Source of the DNA: Amblyomma americanum
Lineage: Eukaryota > Arthropoda > Arachnida > Ixodida > Ixodidae
Direction of reading: 5' to 3'
Assembly: GCF_052857255.1 (NCBI RefSeq)
Contig: NC_135497.1
Location: forward strand, 343,520,183 to 343,584,182
Length of the DNA stretch: 64,000 nucleotides
A program made the position numbers and the translations under genes. Below the pieces are notes generated by a model. That model did not search any database. It was given only the letters and a program-made list of their open reading frames with translations, and had not been told where the DNA came from. Shown piece by piece: positions 11,641 to 21,530 of this stretch (positions are counted from its first letter, which is position 1; the number at the start of each line of letters is the position of its first letter).

Positions 11641-11739
11641 GATAGCAACATAAAATGACAAAATCTACACATGACCATCTAAAAAATTCAGTTCCTGCCC
11701 GATCAGTTTGACCGATGAAGTGCTTATGCAGAGAAAGTT

Positions 11740-14190
11740 GGGCTCACGTGTTAATTGCTGTATATTTGTTTAGGTCAGGATCTCAAACAACAGCCGCGTA
11801 TTCCAGTTTCGAAACTAAACATGTCTTGTATATCAGTAGCATAGCACTTATTGGGAGTTTTAATTTTCTCTTAAGCAACAAGAGCTTACGTAGGGCAGAA
11901 TTTGAAATATCAGCTGTGTTCAGACCAAGAGATTTTGTTTGTAAACGAGATACCTAAATATCTGAGTGTGGCTACTTCAGAAACAGGTATGGCATGTAGA
12001 AATTATGTGAAAGTACTAGGACACTTCTTCCAAGCTACTCTTAGAAGCACTGTTTTGTCTACATTTAGGACCATGCCGCAATGTGCGCACCACTCACTGA
12101 TACTAAGAAGAGTTTCTTGCTAAGCAATGTAACTATCATATGACCATATTTCCTTAAAAGAGTACAATCATCTGCGAACAGCCTAATAGTGACATTTTGT
12201 GAACAGCCCAATAGTGGCATATTGCGCACAGCATGCAGTAAATTATTTACATAAATAAGAAACAAACGTTCTTCCAACACACTGCCCTGGGGCACTAGAG
12301 GGCACTGGAACCATTCCAGATGTTTTCCTTTGTGTATTTCAACGAATTGTTTCCCTTTTTGCAAATATGTTCTCATCCATTGAACAATAGATAAGAGCAG
12401 GACAAACAACTCTGGCTTTTGAATCAGTTTTGCATGAAGCACCTTGTCGAGGGCCTTGCTGAAATCTATGCGTAACATGCCAGTTTGACAAGATGTATCA
12501 AGAACTTGGGCAATCTCAAACACTGTCAGGAGAAGCTGTGTGGTCGTAAACATGCCTGTCCGAAAACCATCTTTTTCAGTAAGACAAAAAGTTTCTTTTT
12601 GTCAAACATTCCGCGTATAGTATACGACATTATGTTCTCTAAGCTTACATGTACAAGCAATTGACACTGGTCGCAAGTCGGCATAATCTAGTCGGTCTTC
12701 CTTTTTATGTACCGGAACCACCCGGGCTGTTCTGCACTCATGAGGTATTAAACCGAATTTAAGCGATACTATGAACAACATAGCTGAAAAGGACGCAATC
12801 TGTTCAGAATAAAATCTTAAAAGCATTTAGAACATTATACTATACAGAAGATTTCTCAATATTTATATTATAAGCATGTCAACATCACCATTAGTTACCA
12901 TTATAACTTGAAGTCGATCAGAACCAAGTTTTAGAGATTCGCTTTTTTTTCCTCGAGAGGACATTGTGAAAACACTCATTAAACTAACCAACAATGGGCA
13001 ATTTATGATGAATCGGTAATTGTCTCTGAATCAATTTTTGGTTTCACTACTTCATCTTTATCTTCTCGTAGATGCCGCCAGACCTACTAGCTTTCAGTTT
13101 TAATAAATACTTGCAGAACGATAGCGTAGTAACTTCGCCTCGCATGATTAATTCTCGCTGACAAACGATGTTTCTAAAACTGTTACAGGCTCAAAATTTT
13201 GAACGCAAACCGAACAATAAGATTTGTTTACTGAGGGTAAGGAGGTGCCTACTGGCGGGTTTCCGTCGCAAGCGTCATTTGCAATATAAATTACCATGTT
13301 TTTCAATATTGTCAGAAGTGGCACTTGGTATTTCTATTCTCATCAAGTGATGTCGAGGTGCATTTGCCCAGCTTATTGGGGTGTCTCCGAACGCAGTGGC
13401 TATAAACAGGAACAACTAGTGCTTTAATTCTGCAAACTGCAATGATACTGCTTTTTGGCTCCTCCTTAGACGCTCTAGTTCCAGTTTAGTTTGAATTATG
13501 CCTGTGGTGACACAGGGATTTACCTTAGCCTTCCTTTGAATACTCGGAAGCAATTTTTCAATGCAAAAATAAACTGCAGCCCGACACCTCTCCCATTCAG
13601 CTCTAGCGTCATCTTCAGTATCCTCTAGATGTAATTACAGGTGAACTTTTATTGCTGTGTCATATGACCTTGAAATGTTTTTTACCATTGTCTGTTTCGG
13701 TGCTTCCTTATCCACCAAGTCCAACAAAAAAGAAGCCAGTTTATGGTCTGATATGCCTTGTTCTACGTTAACTACACCATTATTAAAATCGTCTGTAATG
13801 AACAAAAGATCACATATTGAATTTGCGCGAGTAAAATCTAATACAATTTGTCCAAGGCTCTTAGAAAATATTGAACACTTTAAACAGTCTCTAGCGCATG
13901 TGCAGCCAGTCTGTACCAGATAAGTTAAAATCTCCAGCTACAATCACGCTTTTGTAATTAAAATTTTGGGAATGATCGTACAGCTTCTCCATGAGAGAAA
14001 CATCAGCTTCCAGGGGCTGGTAAACTGCACAAAGCAAAAATGTGCGCTCTCCCAGCGAAACTTTCAGGAACAAACTTTTGTGGTTATTTACCTGTTCTTC
14101 AATGAATACATCGATATACTCTGTTTCGCAGCGACAGCCAATCCTCCTCCGCGTGAGCCCCTACCACCTCTAAACCACTGATAGTCCGGC
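11740..14190 (-). pseudogene. CR1/Jockey-like LINE relic: endonuclease to RT C-terminus
   Basis: Minus strand, the longest LINE relic in the left third. The endonuclease is at 13891-14073: F-L-L-C-A-V-Y-Q-P, then V-I-V-A-G-D-F-N-L-S-G-T-D-W. Weak linker sequence follows to about 12830. RT starts at 12602-12826 with F-G-L-I-P-H-E, A-R-V-V-P-V-H-K-K and L-R-P-V-S-I. It continues at 12065-12553 with G-M-L-R-I-D-F-S-K-A-L-D-K-V, then V-P-Q-G-S-V-L, then L-F-A-D-D-C-T-L-L. The FADD active site is intact here, unlike in the other LINE relics. The connecting and C-terminal part (11740-12060) reads L-R-Y-L-G-I-S and L-L-L-K-R-K-L-K in changing frames. Several frameshifts make it a pseudogene. It ends near 11740 with no clear tail. 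Confidence 0.8.
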
Positions 14191-14199
14191 GGTACGATT

Positions 14200-15125
14200 T
14201 CACAGCAGCATAAAACTCCCAGCACAATGCTACGCACTTTCGTGGTCGTTGGGAGAAATGTGCCAATTTTTAACGTAGAGTATACCGCCTAGAGCACTGC
14301 GGAATCTGCTCCTCCTCGCCATGTTGCCCCAAATATTTGTAGTGTTTGTTTGTTCATTCTTCAAAACTACTGGCACGCCGTTTTATCGCTTTGCTTGGGA
14401 TGCAAGACGTGACCAGATTTATCTCGATTGATCGCATCCAGGCGGAGCCGATTCTACATTCTTCCAGAATGTTGAGGTAACTTTGCATGCTTGATCTTGA
14501 AAGTTCGCTATCAGCTTTAAACTGAGCACGACCGAGAAGCGGCGCTCATACTGTCCGACAAGCGCCGGGCAGGCTTGCTACAACGCCACCGCTGAGTGAT
14601 TCAGTCCAGTCTGGGCGGAAGTCAGCTGAAATAAAAAGTTTTATTTAGGCGCAATTGTTGCAATATTTCTCCTATCGGGATTGCAGTCACCAGTATGTGA
14701 CAATATTCACACGCGACTTCGGTTCGCGATAACAAGGCGAGTACTGGTGATGCGCAAGAATGAGCATTATGAGGGTGGACAGGCAAAGTACATTTGGGGA
14801 CCACACCCAGGAATACTGGAAAAACCATTTGGCAACAGGACACGATTTACGAACACAATTTTTCGAACTAATTTTAGATTTTACTACAGCAATCAATATA
14901 TCCGCAGATCACCCGAAAGTTGACTAGTATTTTTATTCTCTGCCACGTTTTTGCTGTCGTCAGAAGCGTTCCCCATTGGTTTTTTTACGGCAGCCTTAAC
15001 TGTTCCATGCGATCGATAGATGAAAAAAGAATGACTGAACATTACCTTCTATATTTATAACAATGCCTTACAATTTTGAAATTTTCAAAATTTATAACCG
15101 AGAAAGCTCAACATCACTTCTTTTG
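14200..15125. other. No recognisable gene; fragmentary repeat
   Basis: ORFs at 14622-14923 overlap on both strands and look like chance. A stretch near 14890-14935 (AATATATCCGCAGATCACCC) resembles 6590-6640, suggesting a low-copy repeat fragment. The 14930-15125 part is AT-rich. Confidence 0.4.
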
Positions 15126-15129
15126 CGCT

Positions 15130-17165
15130 TAAGTCTGGTACGTCTTATCAGAATTAATTTTTTTTCAACACCTCCTTCTTCTTCGAAGTAATTTGTAAAT
15201 AGCGGCATCGAATGTCCTGAAGCGACACATAAGGAGCTATGTGAGAGACTACTGTAGAATGTTGCGGATTAATTACGTCCACAGGGAGTTTTTTAATGCG
15301 CTTTGGCATCGCACAGCCCACGACTGTTGCTGCATTACGCTGCCATCTAGATGCCGTCATCGCGGCCAAGAATCGATCCCACAACCGAAGGATATGCAGG
15401 TAAAGGCTAAAACCACTGACCCACAGCGGCAGGTTAAATCTCCTGATTTCACAATGCTGCTGTTTGAGAAATTTCACGAGGTTATTCCGCGATGTCAACG
15501 CCTCGTGGTGGTGGCTGGGCGGGCGGCTGACGGCTCTGCTAGGCTGGGCGCTCTCCGGCGCGTGCAGCCTCGTTGCCTCGAAGCGCGAGAGCTGCGGTTT
15601 GCTTTCCCAGCGTAGGCGCCATACCAAAAGGGCCTGGTTGGTCTGCATGAACCGTGACGCCTCTGGATGAAAAGATTGCAGGGCCCGCACTGCGGCCTCA
15701 TTCTTTGCGGCTGGAACCCAATCCTTGCGCGGCTGTGCACTAGAGTCACGAGCCGTGGCGTCGCAGCCGACGTAGCGAGCGAAGCGCATTTCGGAACGTC
15801 AGTCAGAGACGCTGAGTCCATGGTCACTTCTCGCAAAGGAATTAATCTCCGCCGGAGCGCGGACGTTGGAATCATCGATCGTTGCACGAGGAAGGCGCAG
15901 TGCAAAAGGACGACCGAGTTTTATGTTCTTCGTGGCGCTTGGAGGAAAGATGCTATCAATGTATGCGGGCGCCGGATGTAGGGGCGACCGATTTTAAAAT
16001 TTTAACGCTGTAGATAACATGGTGCGCAAAAAGTAATTTTTAACAGACTTAGAAAGTAAGGCAATGAATTACTGAAGAATTCAGTAAGGTTTGCAGGAAT
16101 GATCAGCGCTAGCTAATACCCAAGTAATGCAATTACGTTGCAACTCATAACTGCCACTGCCATCGAAGTCCTTTGTCACTGAACTAGCACTGATAAAAGA
16201 AATTTTTGCACTTACCTATTCATGATTGGGCGGATACAAGGCTGAGGAAAAGTATTTTTTGCAAAGGATAATCTAGCTGCCGTCTATTGATATTTCGGTC
16301 GCAACGGCTAGCATTCCGCGCACATTGGAGGCCACGTATAGGACACAAATTTGTATTGAAATGTACGCCTCCAAGTTCATGGGATTCGTGAGCCATGGTA
16401 CCACCCTACAAGTAAAACGCCAAGCTAGGGTAAAACACTGGTTTATTCTCTCCCAGCAAACCCTCCCAAAGGTGCGATACAGCCATTGCATTAAAGGAAG
16501 TAAGAAAACGATGCGCGCAAACCTAGCCAACAGCGTCGTTAAGATGGCCGTGACTAGAAGAGCGAAGAAGAGAAATCGGGTTTAAAGGAAGGTGGCTCGA
16601 AACACCCAGGAGAAAAACCATGCGCAACGATAACGAGCTGGGCGATGCGCGGGAAACCACCAGGGGCGAGCTCTGTCGTTATATGCGAATGTCGTGATAA
16701 TTAGGCAAATGTGCTGATAACATTTCTTCGGAGGAGGAGAGTAGAGGGCCAATGCGGGCAGCTATGTTTGCTTCATTGATAAACTTCACTAGATCTTGCA
16801 TTGAATGGCTAATTGTGTGCCAGATCCTTTTGGGTAAAGTGTGTACTCCGTGGTTGCACAAGTGAGCCCAAGATTACCGGGGCATCGGCGAGGACTGGAA
16901 TGCGCAGAAGAGGCACTACAGAGAGATGGGCACGAGGGCAGCAAGTGTTGTGCACTTTCCACACAGGCACAATCTCTTCACAACCCCTGTCCACTCCGCA
17001 AAGGCCGAGGCGACATTCGGCTGTACACACACATCCGAACTCATGGAGAGCAATCTAACGGGATTGTTTGGATTGCCTTGAGCCACGCGAGGTTATGGGT
17101 GTTATAGGTATGGGAACGTATGTCCAGATGAGTATTCGTATAGCTCTTACCGTTTGCTTAACAAC
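15130..17165 (-). repeat. 2-kb dispersed repeat family, copy A (most complete)
   Basis: Read on the minus strand from 17165 to 15130. It shares ordered blocks with copies B (27777-29830), C (32520-33900), D (51050-52530) and E (38190-39130). The blocks are: a 5' block whose plus-strand reading here includes CCGGGGCATCGGCGAGGAC; an AATAAA motif (TTTATT at 16441-16446); a word GGTGGTACCATGGCTCACGA (complement around 16384-16405); and an ORF-bearing block after GAGAAGTGACCATGG. The end reads GGAGGTGTTGAAA (complement at about 15155-15167). The copies differ by many substitutions and indels. The 211- and 136-codon minus-strand ORFs here (15154-15905) belong to this repeat. Identity is unknown; a non-autonomous LTR-type element is one possibility. 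Confidence 0.8.
15495..15905 (-). CDS. ORF of the 2-kb repeat family (copy A)
   Basis: The 136-codon frame contains an internal Met (CAT at about 15819-15821 on the plus strand) followed by D-S-A-S-L-T-D-V-P, then A-T-S-A-A-T-P-R-L-V-T-L-V-H-S-R-A-R-I-G. The same wording recurs in copy E at 38343 onward and, with more changes, in copy B at 28890 onward. The following part is Arg-, Ser- and Pro-rich, ending in a P-S-L-A-E-P-S-A run that is also shared. There is no signal peptide, membrane segment or catalytic motif that I can see. Conservation of reading between three diverged copies suggests it once encoded protein, perhaps the start of a gag-like ORF. An alternative frame (15154-15789) is also open, so frame choice rests on the cross-copy match. 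Probably non-functional now. Confidence 0.4.
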   Translation of the reverse strand: MHCAFLVQRSMIPTSALRRRLIPLREVTMDSASLTDVPKCASLATSAATPRLVTLVHSRARIGFQPQRMRPQCGPCNLFIQRRHGSCRPTRPFWYGAYAGKANRSSRASRQRGCTRRRAPSLAEPSAARPATTTRR

Positions 17166-17246
17166 GCCGGCGGCCAATGCGACACCCTAATTCCGATCAC
17201 CATGTATATGCCTACGCGTTCTGCTCCCAACTGCTGTACTCTAAAC

Positions 17247-17395
17247 AGAAAGGAGTAAAAGGGAGTGAGCCGTCCTATAGCGCACTTAGTTTTATAAAAG
17301 GGAGTGGGCGACAGGAAAGCTTACTTCGTTTTTACAAGAGATTGCGCCAGAGTTTATCTCACACTCTCTTTACTCCCATATAGGCGCTTTCAAAT
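17247..17395. repeat. Small inverted-repeat (MITE-like) element
   Basis: GGAGTAAAAGGGAGTGAG near 17251-17268 is matched in reverse complement by CTCACACTCTCTTTACTCC near 17360-17378, with mismatches. TATAGCGC on the left and ATAGGCGC on the right flank it. A roughly 140-bp unit with inverted ends would be a short non-autonomous DNA element. I see no certain target duplication. Confidence 0.4.
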
Positions 17396-17568
17396 TTAGT
17401 GTGCTTGATTTCAAGCTCAGTGTAAGAAGGGGTTCTTGCTTATCAGTTCAGAATGTGACTGTGCTTTTATGCTCTTCCCTCTTTGCTTTGGTGTGATCTC
17501 GATATTTTCTACTTGGTATTGCAGCAGTCCTGAGCCTTAGTTTTATGCACTCTATTTGTTGATTATAT

Positions 17569-17716
17569 TGCCCCATGCAAGAAGACGCCAAAGATGAAGA
17601 CTTGGTCTACGAGCACGAGACAAGAAGAAGAAGCTGAAGTGCGCAGGGACTTTTTCTGGTTAACCAGTAAACCGTTTTACCTTCAGCTCTCCTCGGGGTT
17701 CTACCGAGTCCTGACA
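17569..17716 (+). repeat. 5' LTR (148 bp)
   Basis: It starts TGCCCCATGCAAG and ends CCGAGTCCTGACA. It matches 22908-23052 along its whole length except for about six substitutions and a 3-bp insertion (extra AAG near 17627-17635). The length is very short for a gypsy LTR. No TATA box or AATAAA is obvious inside. Its sense strand is open in the same frame as gag. Confidence 0.95.
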
Positions 17717-17717
17717 C

Positions 17718-17733
17718 TGGTGGAGGTGCTGGG
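17718..17733 (+). other. Primer-binding site of the gypsy element
   Basis: TGGTGGAGGTGCTGGG begins two bases after the 5' LTR. Its complement ends in CCA and divides as 5 T-stem bases, 7 acceptor bases, a discriminator A and CCA, exactly the layout of a tRNA 3' end. I cannot name the tRNA with confidence. Confidence 0.8.
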
Positions 17734-17887
17734 TATGCACAGGACTCCTTCCGGCAGTCCACAGCGAGTCCCGGACATCTACACGCCTGTGCATCGCGCT
17801 AGCCGCCGACGTCTAGGCCTTTCCCCGGAGTACAACCATCTACCGGGCGACTCTTCAAATGTCAAAGTTCGCCGGGTCTTCCAAGCC

Positions 17888-19163
17888 ATGGCACCTCCCA
17901 CCCCTACGTCGGTGACTCTTCACAACATCAAGGTACCGGAGTGCTTCCGCGGGAACGCGTTTGAAGATGTGGAAGACTGGCTCGACCAGTTTGAACGAGT
18001 GGCCATGTGCAACCAGTGGAGCGTGGATCAGAAGCTTTGCAATGTTTATTTTTCACTTCAGGATACTGCTAGAACTTGGTATGAAAACCACGAGGCCAGC
18101 TTGTCCACATGGAATGACTTCCGCCGCCAGCTGGTGGACACTTTTGCCACTACTGATCGACGAGAGAATGCGCTGCGCCTGCTTGAAGTGCGCGTCCAGA
18201 AGCGAAATGAAAGCGGAGCTGTCTTTGCGGAAGACATGGCTCAACTTTTTCGCCGTGCCGACCCCGTTATAACTTAGCAAAAGAAGCTACAACATCTCAT
18301 GCATGGCGTCAAGGAGCAGGTGTTTGCCGGCTTGGTGCGCAACCCACCTCAAACCGTCAGTGAGTTCGTCAAGGACGTTACAGCTATAGAGCGAGCCCTC
18401 CAAGAACGGTTCCGCCAGTACGACCGACCCTTCACCGGTGTTCCACCGACTGCGGCGGCACTCACTGCAACCGATGGGAACGCTCTTCGAGACCTCATTC
18501 GAGAAATTGTCCTTGACAAGCTGCAGCGAATTACTGCTACGAGCATTCAGTCACCAGAGCCCATCGCAGCAGCCGTTAGGAAAGAGCTCCGGTATGCTCT
18601 GTCACCGTCTGCACCATACCACGAGTCTCATCCAGTTGACAGCGCGGCAGCTGTTTGCGAACCATACCACGTGCCCCAACCCAACAGCAACAAGGCCGTC
18701 GACACGGCGCCTTACTATGAGCCGGAGCCGCAGCCCGTGAGCAATGCGGAAGTCCTTCGTCGTCCGCCGCCAGACCACGCCCCACCGAGCTCAGCGAGCC
18801 GTCAGCAGACGCGGTTCTTCCAGGAGCCTCAGTGGACACGTCCTGGCCGCCCTCAGCCGCGCCGAACTGACCTGTGGCGCTCTTATGACAGCCGACCACT
18901 CTGCTTCTTCTGCGGACAACCTGGCCTTGTGTATCGGTACTGCCGCTACCGCCAAGAGGGGAAAGGCCATTCCGCCTGGTTCTGCTAGACGCCATTTCGG
19001 CGCTGGCGGTGCCCCACTCGAGGACCCGCCGCTCAGCAGAGAGGCCGACTCACCGGGCTTCCGCCGCCGCTCCCCATCTCCACGGCGTTATTCTTCACCG
19101 ACGCGTCGTAGCGATGCTGACGTTAGCGGACGGCGGACCCTAAGCCCTCGCCGGGGAAACTAA
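17888..19163 (+). pseudogene. gag: gag of the gypsy element (stop- and frameshift-broken)
   Basis: The structural polyprotein probably starts at the ATG at 17888 (M-A-P-P-T-P-T-S-V). The longer open frame from 17594 lies in the LTR and leader. The retrotransposon gag domain (about 17920-18480) contains F-E-D-V-E-D-W-L-D-Q-F-E-R-V and T-A-R-T-W-Y-E-N-H, typical of metazoan gypsy Gag. An in-frame TAG at 18275-18277 splits it; the same frame resumes to 18988. A nucleocapsid CCHC knuckle lies at 18902-18943 (C-F-F-C, then C at 18941), but the zinc-binding His is Leu (CTT, 18926-18928). Just after the knuckle, near 18955-18962, the frame moves by one base. The Arg/Ser/Pro-rich tail (S-P-S-P-R-R, S-P-T-R-R-S, S-P-R-R-G-N) continues in the next frame to a TAA at 19161-19163. 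Confidence 0.9.
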
Positions 19164-19297
19164 CCACCGCAACCTCGCGAGGGGAGGTTGCAACCAGTCG
19201 AAAAGTTTCAAAGCCCTCACTACCGCCGCAACTGCCGATCGCAACCCATGACTGTGACGCCTCTGTTCACATTGACGCTGCCGCACTACCACCAAAA

Positions 19298-20310
19298 ATG
19301 CCGCCTACATTAGCGCCGAACATGCCGAACCAGATAAGTAGCCCCGACGACGAAAATAACAGCGCCGACCTTACCGCACATCCGCCGCAAATGCCGAGAG
19401 AGACGAGCAACCCAGACGACGTTGTTAGCGCTGACCTCGCCGTTTGCATTGATGGGCTGTAGGTACACGCTCTGGTGGATACCGGGGCTGATTTTTCAAT
19501 CATTAGTCAAAAACTGGCTGACAAGCTGCGCAAAGTAAAAACCGAATGGACTGGGCCAGTAATAAGAAGTGCTGGGGGTCAGCTACTGGCACCGACTGGG
19601 AAGTGCACTGCCGGCATAGGAATTGGAAACTCAGTGTTCGTTGGCAGCTTCGTTACCCTCTCAGACTGTTGCAAAGACCTCATCTTGGGCATGGAATTTC
19701 TGCGCCTTCATGGGGCTGTGATCAGCTTTCGGGACAACGTCGTTGCCTTCACGAAAAATCATGGAGACCTTGGTTATTCGCAAGTACCACTGATGCCCTT
19801 ACGAGTTGCCAATGAGGGGGTGACATTACCTCCGCGATCGTGCTCTCTTGTTGAAGTGAAGTGCGACGTGGCGCGTACCGGCGATGGCGTAGCCGCACGG
19901 GCCGTCACCCTGATACTCAGCCGAGGTGTTTTTATAGCTCGAGGACTAGTCAGTTTGGCCAATGGGCACGCCGAAGTGCTGCTGACAATCTTCAGCGACG
20001 AGCGTCGGCAAATTCCGAAAGTCACAACTGTGGACTTCTTCGATAGCGTCCCAAGTGACCAAGACAATTTTGTGCTGCAACTGGAAGGATCAGTGAGCAA
20101 GGCGCCCGCACCCATAGTCGATGTGAGCCCAAATCTGTCGTCTTCAGAACGGGAACGTCTTTTGGATCTCATAGATCACTTTCGAGACTGTTTTGCTTCA
20201 GAATCGCGGGTCGGCCAAACACCTTTGACCAAACATCGCATTATCGCGGATGACGCGATTCGGCCGATTCGACAAAATTCTTACCGTGTGGCTCCGAAAG
20301 AGCTGAGTCT
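19298..20310 (+). pseudogene. pol: Retropepsin (protease) and pol N-terminus
   Basis: An aspartic protease motif L-V-D-T-G-A-D-F-S-I-I lies at 19472-19504, and the paired hydrophobic block L-I-L-G-M-E-F-L near 19681-19705. Both are hallmarks of retroviral-type proteases acting as homodimers to mature Gag-Pol. A TAG (19460-19462) lies five codons before the active-site Asp. Upstream, the frame is open back to an ATG at 19298. Downstream a linker runs to the RT, with the Y-R-V-A-P-K-E block at 20281-20301. A one-base loss near 20302-20306 then shifts the frame, and the ORF ends spuriously at 20452. The catalytic D-T-G itself is intact. Confidence 0.9.
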
Positions 20311-21195
20311 ATTCAGCGTCAGGTGGCCGAAATGCTTCGAGACGACGTTATCCAGCCGTCACAGTGTCCCTGGGCTTCCCCCGTGGTACTTGTTAAAAGA
20401 AAGGACGGCAGCTTACGATTTTACATTACCTACCGTAAGCTCAATCAATTGACCAAAAAAGACGTGTACCCCCTCCCTCGCATTGATGATTCCCTTGATC
20501 GGCTACGAAATGCACGTTACTTCTCTTCAATGGATTTGAAAAGTGGATATTGGCAAATTGAAGTAGATGAGAGGGATCGGGAGAAGACAGCATTCATCAC
20601 TCCTGACGGATTGTATGAGTTTAAGGTTCTTCCATTCGGTTTATGCTCGGCACCAGCAACATTTCAGAGATTGATGGACACTGTGCTCTCAGGACTCAAG
20701 TGGCAAACATGCCTCGTGTATCTTGACGACGTGATCGTGTTTTCGGCAACCTTCGAGGAGCATCTGCGCCGTTTGGTAGCTGTTTTTCAGTCCATACGAT
20801 TGGCGGGCCTCACACTAAAACCCGAGAAATGCCACTTTGGTTACTAGGAGCTGCAATTCTTAGGACACGTTGTTAGCCAAGAAGGTGTCCGGCCTGACCC
20901 CGAAAAGCTCTCCGCAGTCGCCAAGTTCCCAACACCTACGAACAAAAAGACGCTTAGGCGCTTCCTGGGGCTTTGCGCCTATTACCGTCGATTTATTACT
21001 GGCTTCTCACGAGTTGCCTGGCCATTAACTTCACTGACACGCGACAACGCTGTCTTTCGCTGGTGTGAAGAAGAGCACCAAGCTTTTAATGAACTCCGGA
21101 GACGCCTACAGACGCCACCTGTCCTGGCGCACTTTGATGACGACGCCCCTACCCTGCTTCATACCGATGCAAGCAATGTGGGTTTAGGGGTTTAG
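20311..21195 (+). pseudogene. pol: Reverse transcriptase domain of the gypsy pol
   Basis: The frame at 20311-20847 carries the RT blocks in order: V-I-Q-P-S-Q-C-P-W-A-S-P-V-V-L-V, K-D-G-S-L-R-F, K-L-N, F-S-S-M-D-L-K-S-G-Y-W-Q-I (first catalytic Asp), L-P-F-G-L-C-S-A-P-A-T-F-Q-R, and the active site Y-L-D-D at 20719-20730 followed by V-I-V-F-S. In the block before R-K-L-N the usual Asp is Thr. A TAG at 20845-20847 interrupts the frame in the K-C-H-F-G-Y stretch. The same frame then resumes with L-Q-F-L-G-H-V-V-S and F-L-G-L-C-A-Y-Y-R-R-F-I, the thumb and connection. The active site is intact but the gene cannot be read through. Confidence 0.92.
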
Positions 21196-21530
21196 GTGCT
21201 GTATTGGTGCAGCCCCAGGATGGTGTGGAAAAGTGATTGCTTATGCCAGCAGGACTCTGTCTAAAGCTGAAGCGAACTACTCGGCAACAGAAAAGAAATG
21301 CCTTGCAGTTGTATTGGCGGTTATGAAATTCCGCCCTTACTTGAACGCTCGCCCCTTTCAAGTCGTTAGCGACCATCACTCTCTCTCTTGGCTGACGAAC
21401 TGAAAGGACCCTTCAGGGAGACTCGCGCGTTGGAGCCTTCGGTTACAAGAGTTCGACATGACGGTTATTTAAATATCCGGAAAGAAGCATGCGGATGCTG
21501 ACTGCCTTTCGCGAGCACCAGTCGGACCCT
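21150..21530 (+). pseudogene. pol: RNase H domain of the gypsy pol
   Basis: Motifs in changing frames: [11 protein letters not shown] (about 21160-21190) with the first acidic residue; [10 protein letters not shown] with the Glu; [10 protein letters not shown] with the next Asp; and D-A-D-C-L-S-R-A-P at the end, the usual close of gypsy RNase H. An 8-base tandem duplication (GGGTTTAG twice, about 21179-21194) and a one-base loss near 21232 cause frameshifts. TGA near 21402 and TAA near 21470 are further stops. Degradation of the RNA strand during reverse transcription is the family role. Confidence 0.85.

Noticed and set aside
15154..15789. 211-codon minus-strand ORF as a host gene
   Set aside because: It lies wholly inside copy A of the 2-kb dispersed repeat. 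A different frame is the one shared with copies B and E.
17594..17887. Upstream start for gag inside the LTR as the real start
   Set aside because: The frame is open, but family Gag proteins normally begin near the M-A-P-P ATG at 17888. The upstream part is LTR and leader. Kept only as an observation.
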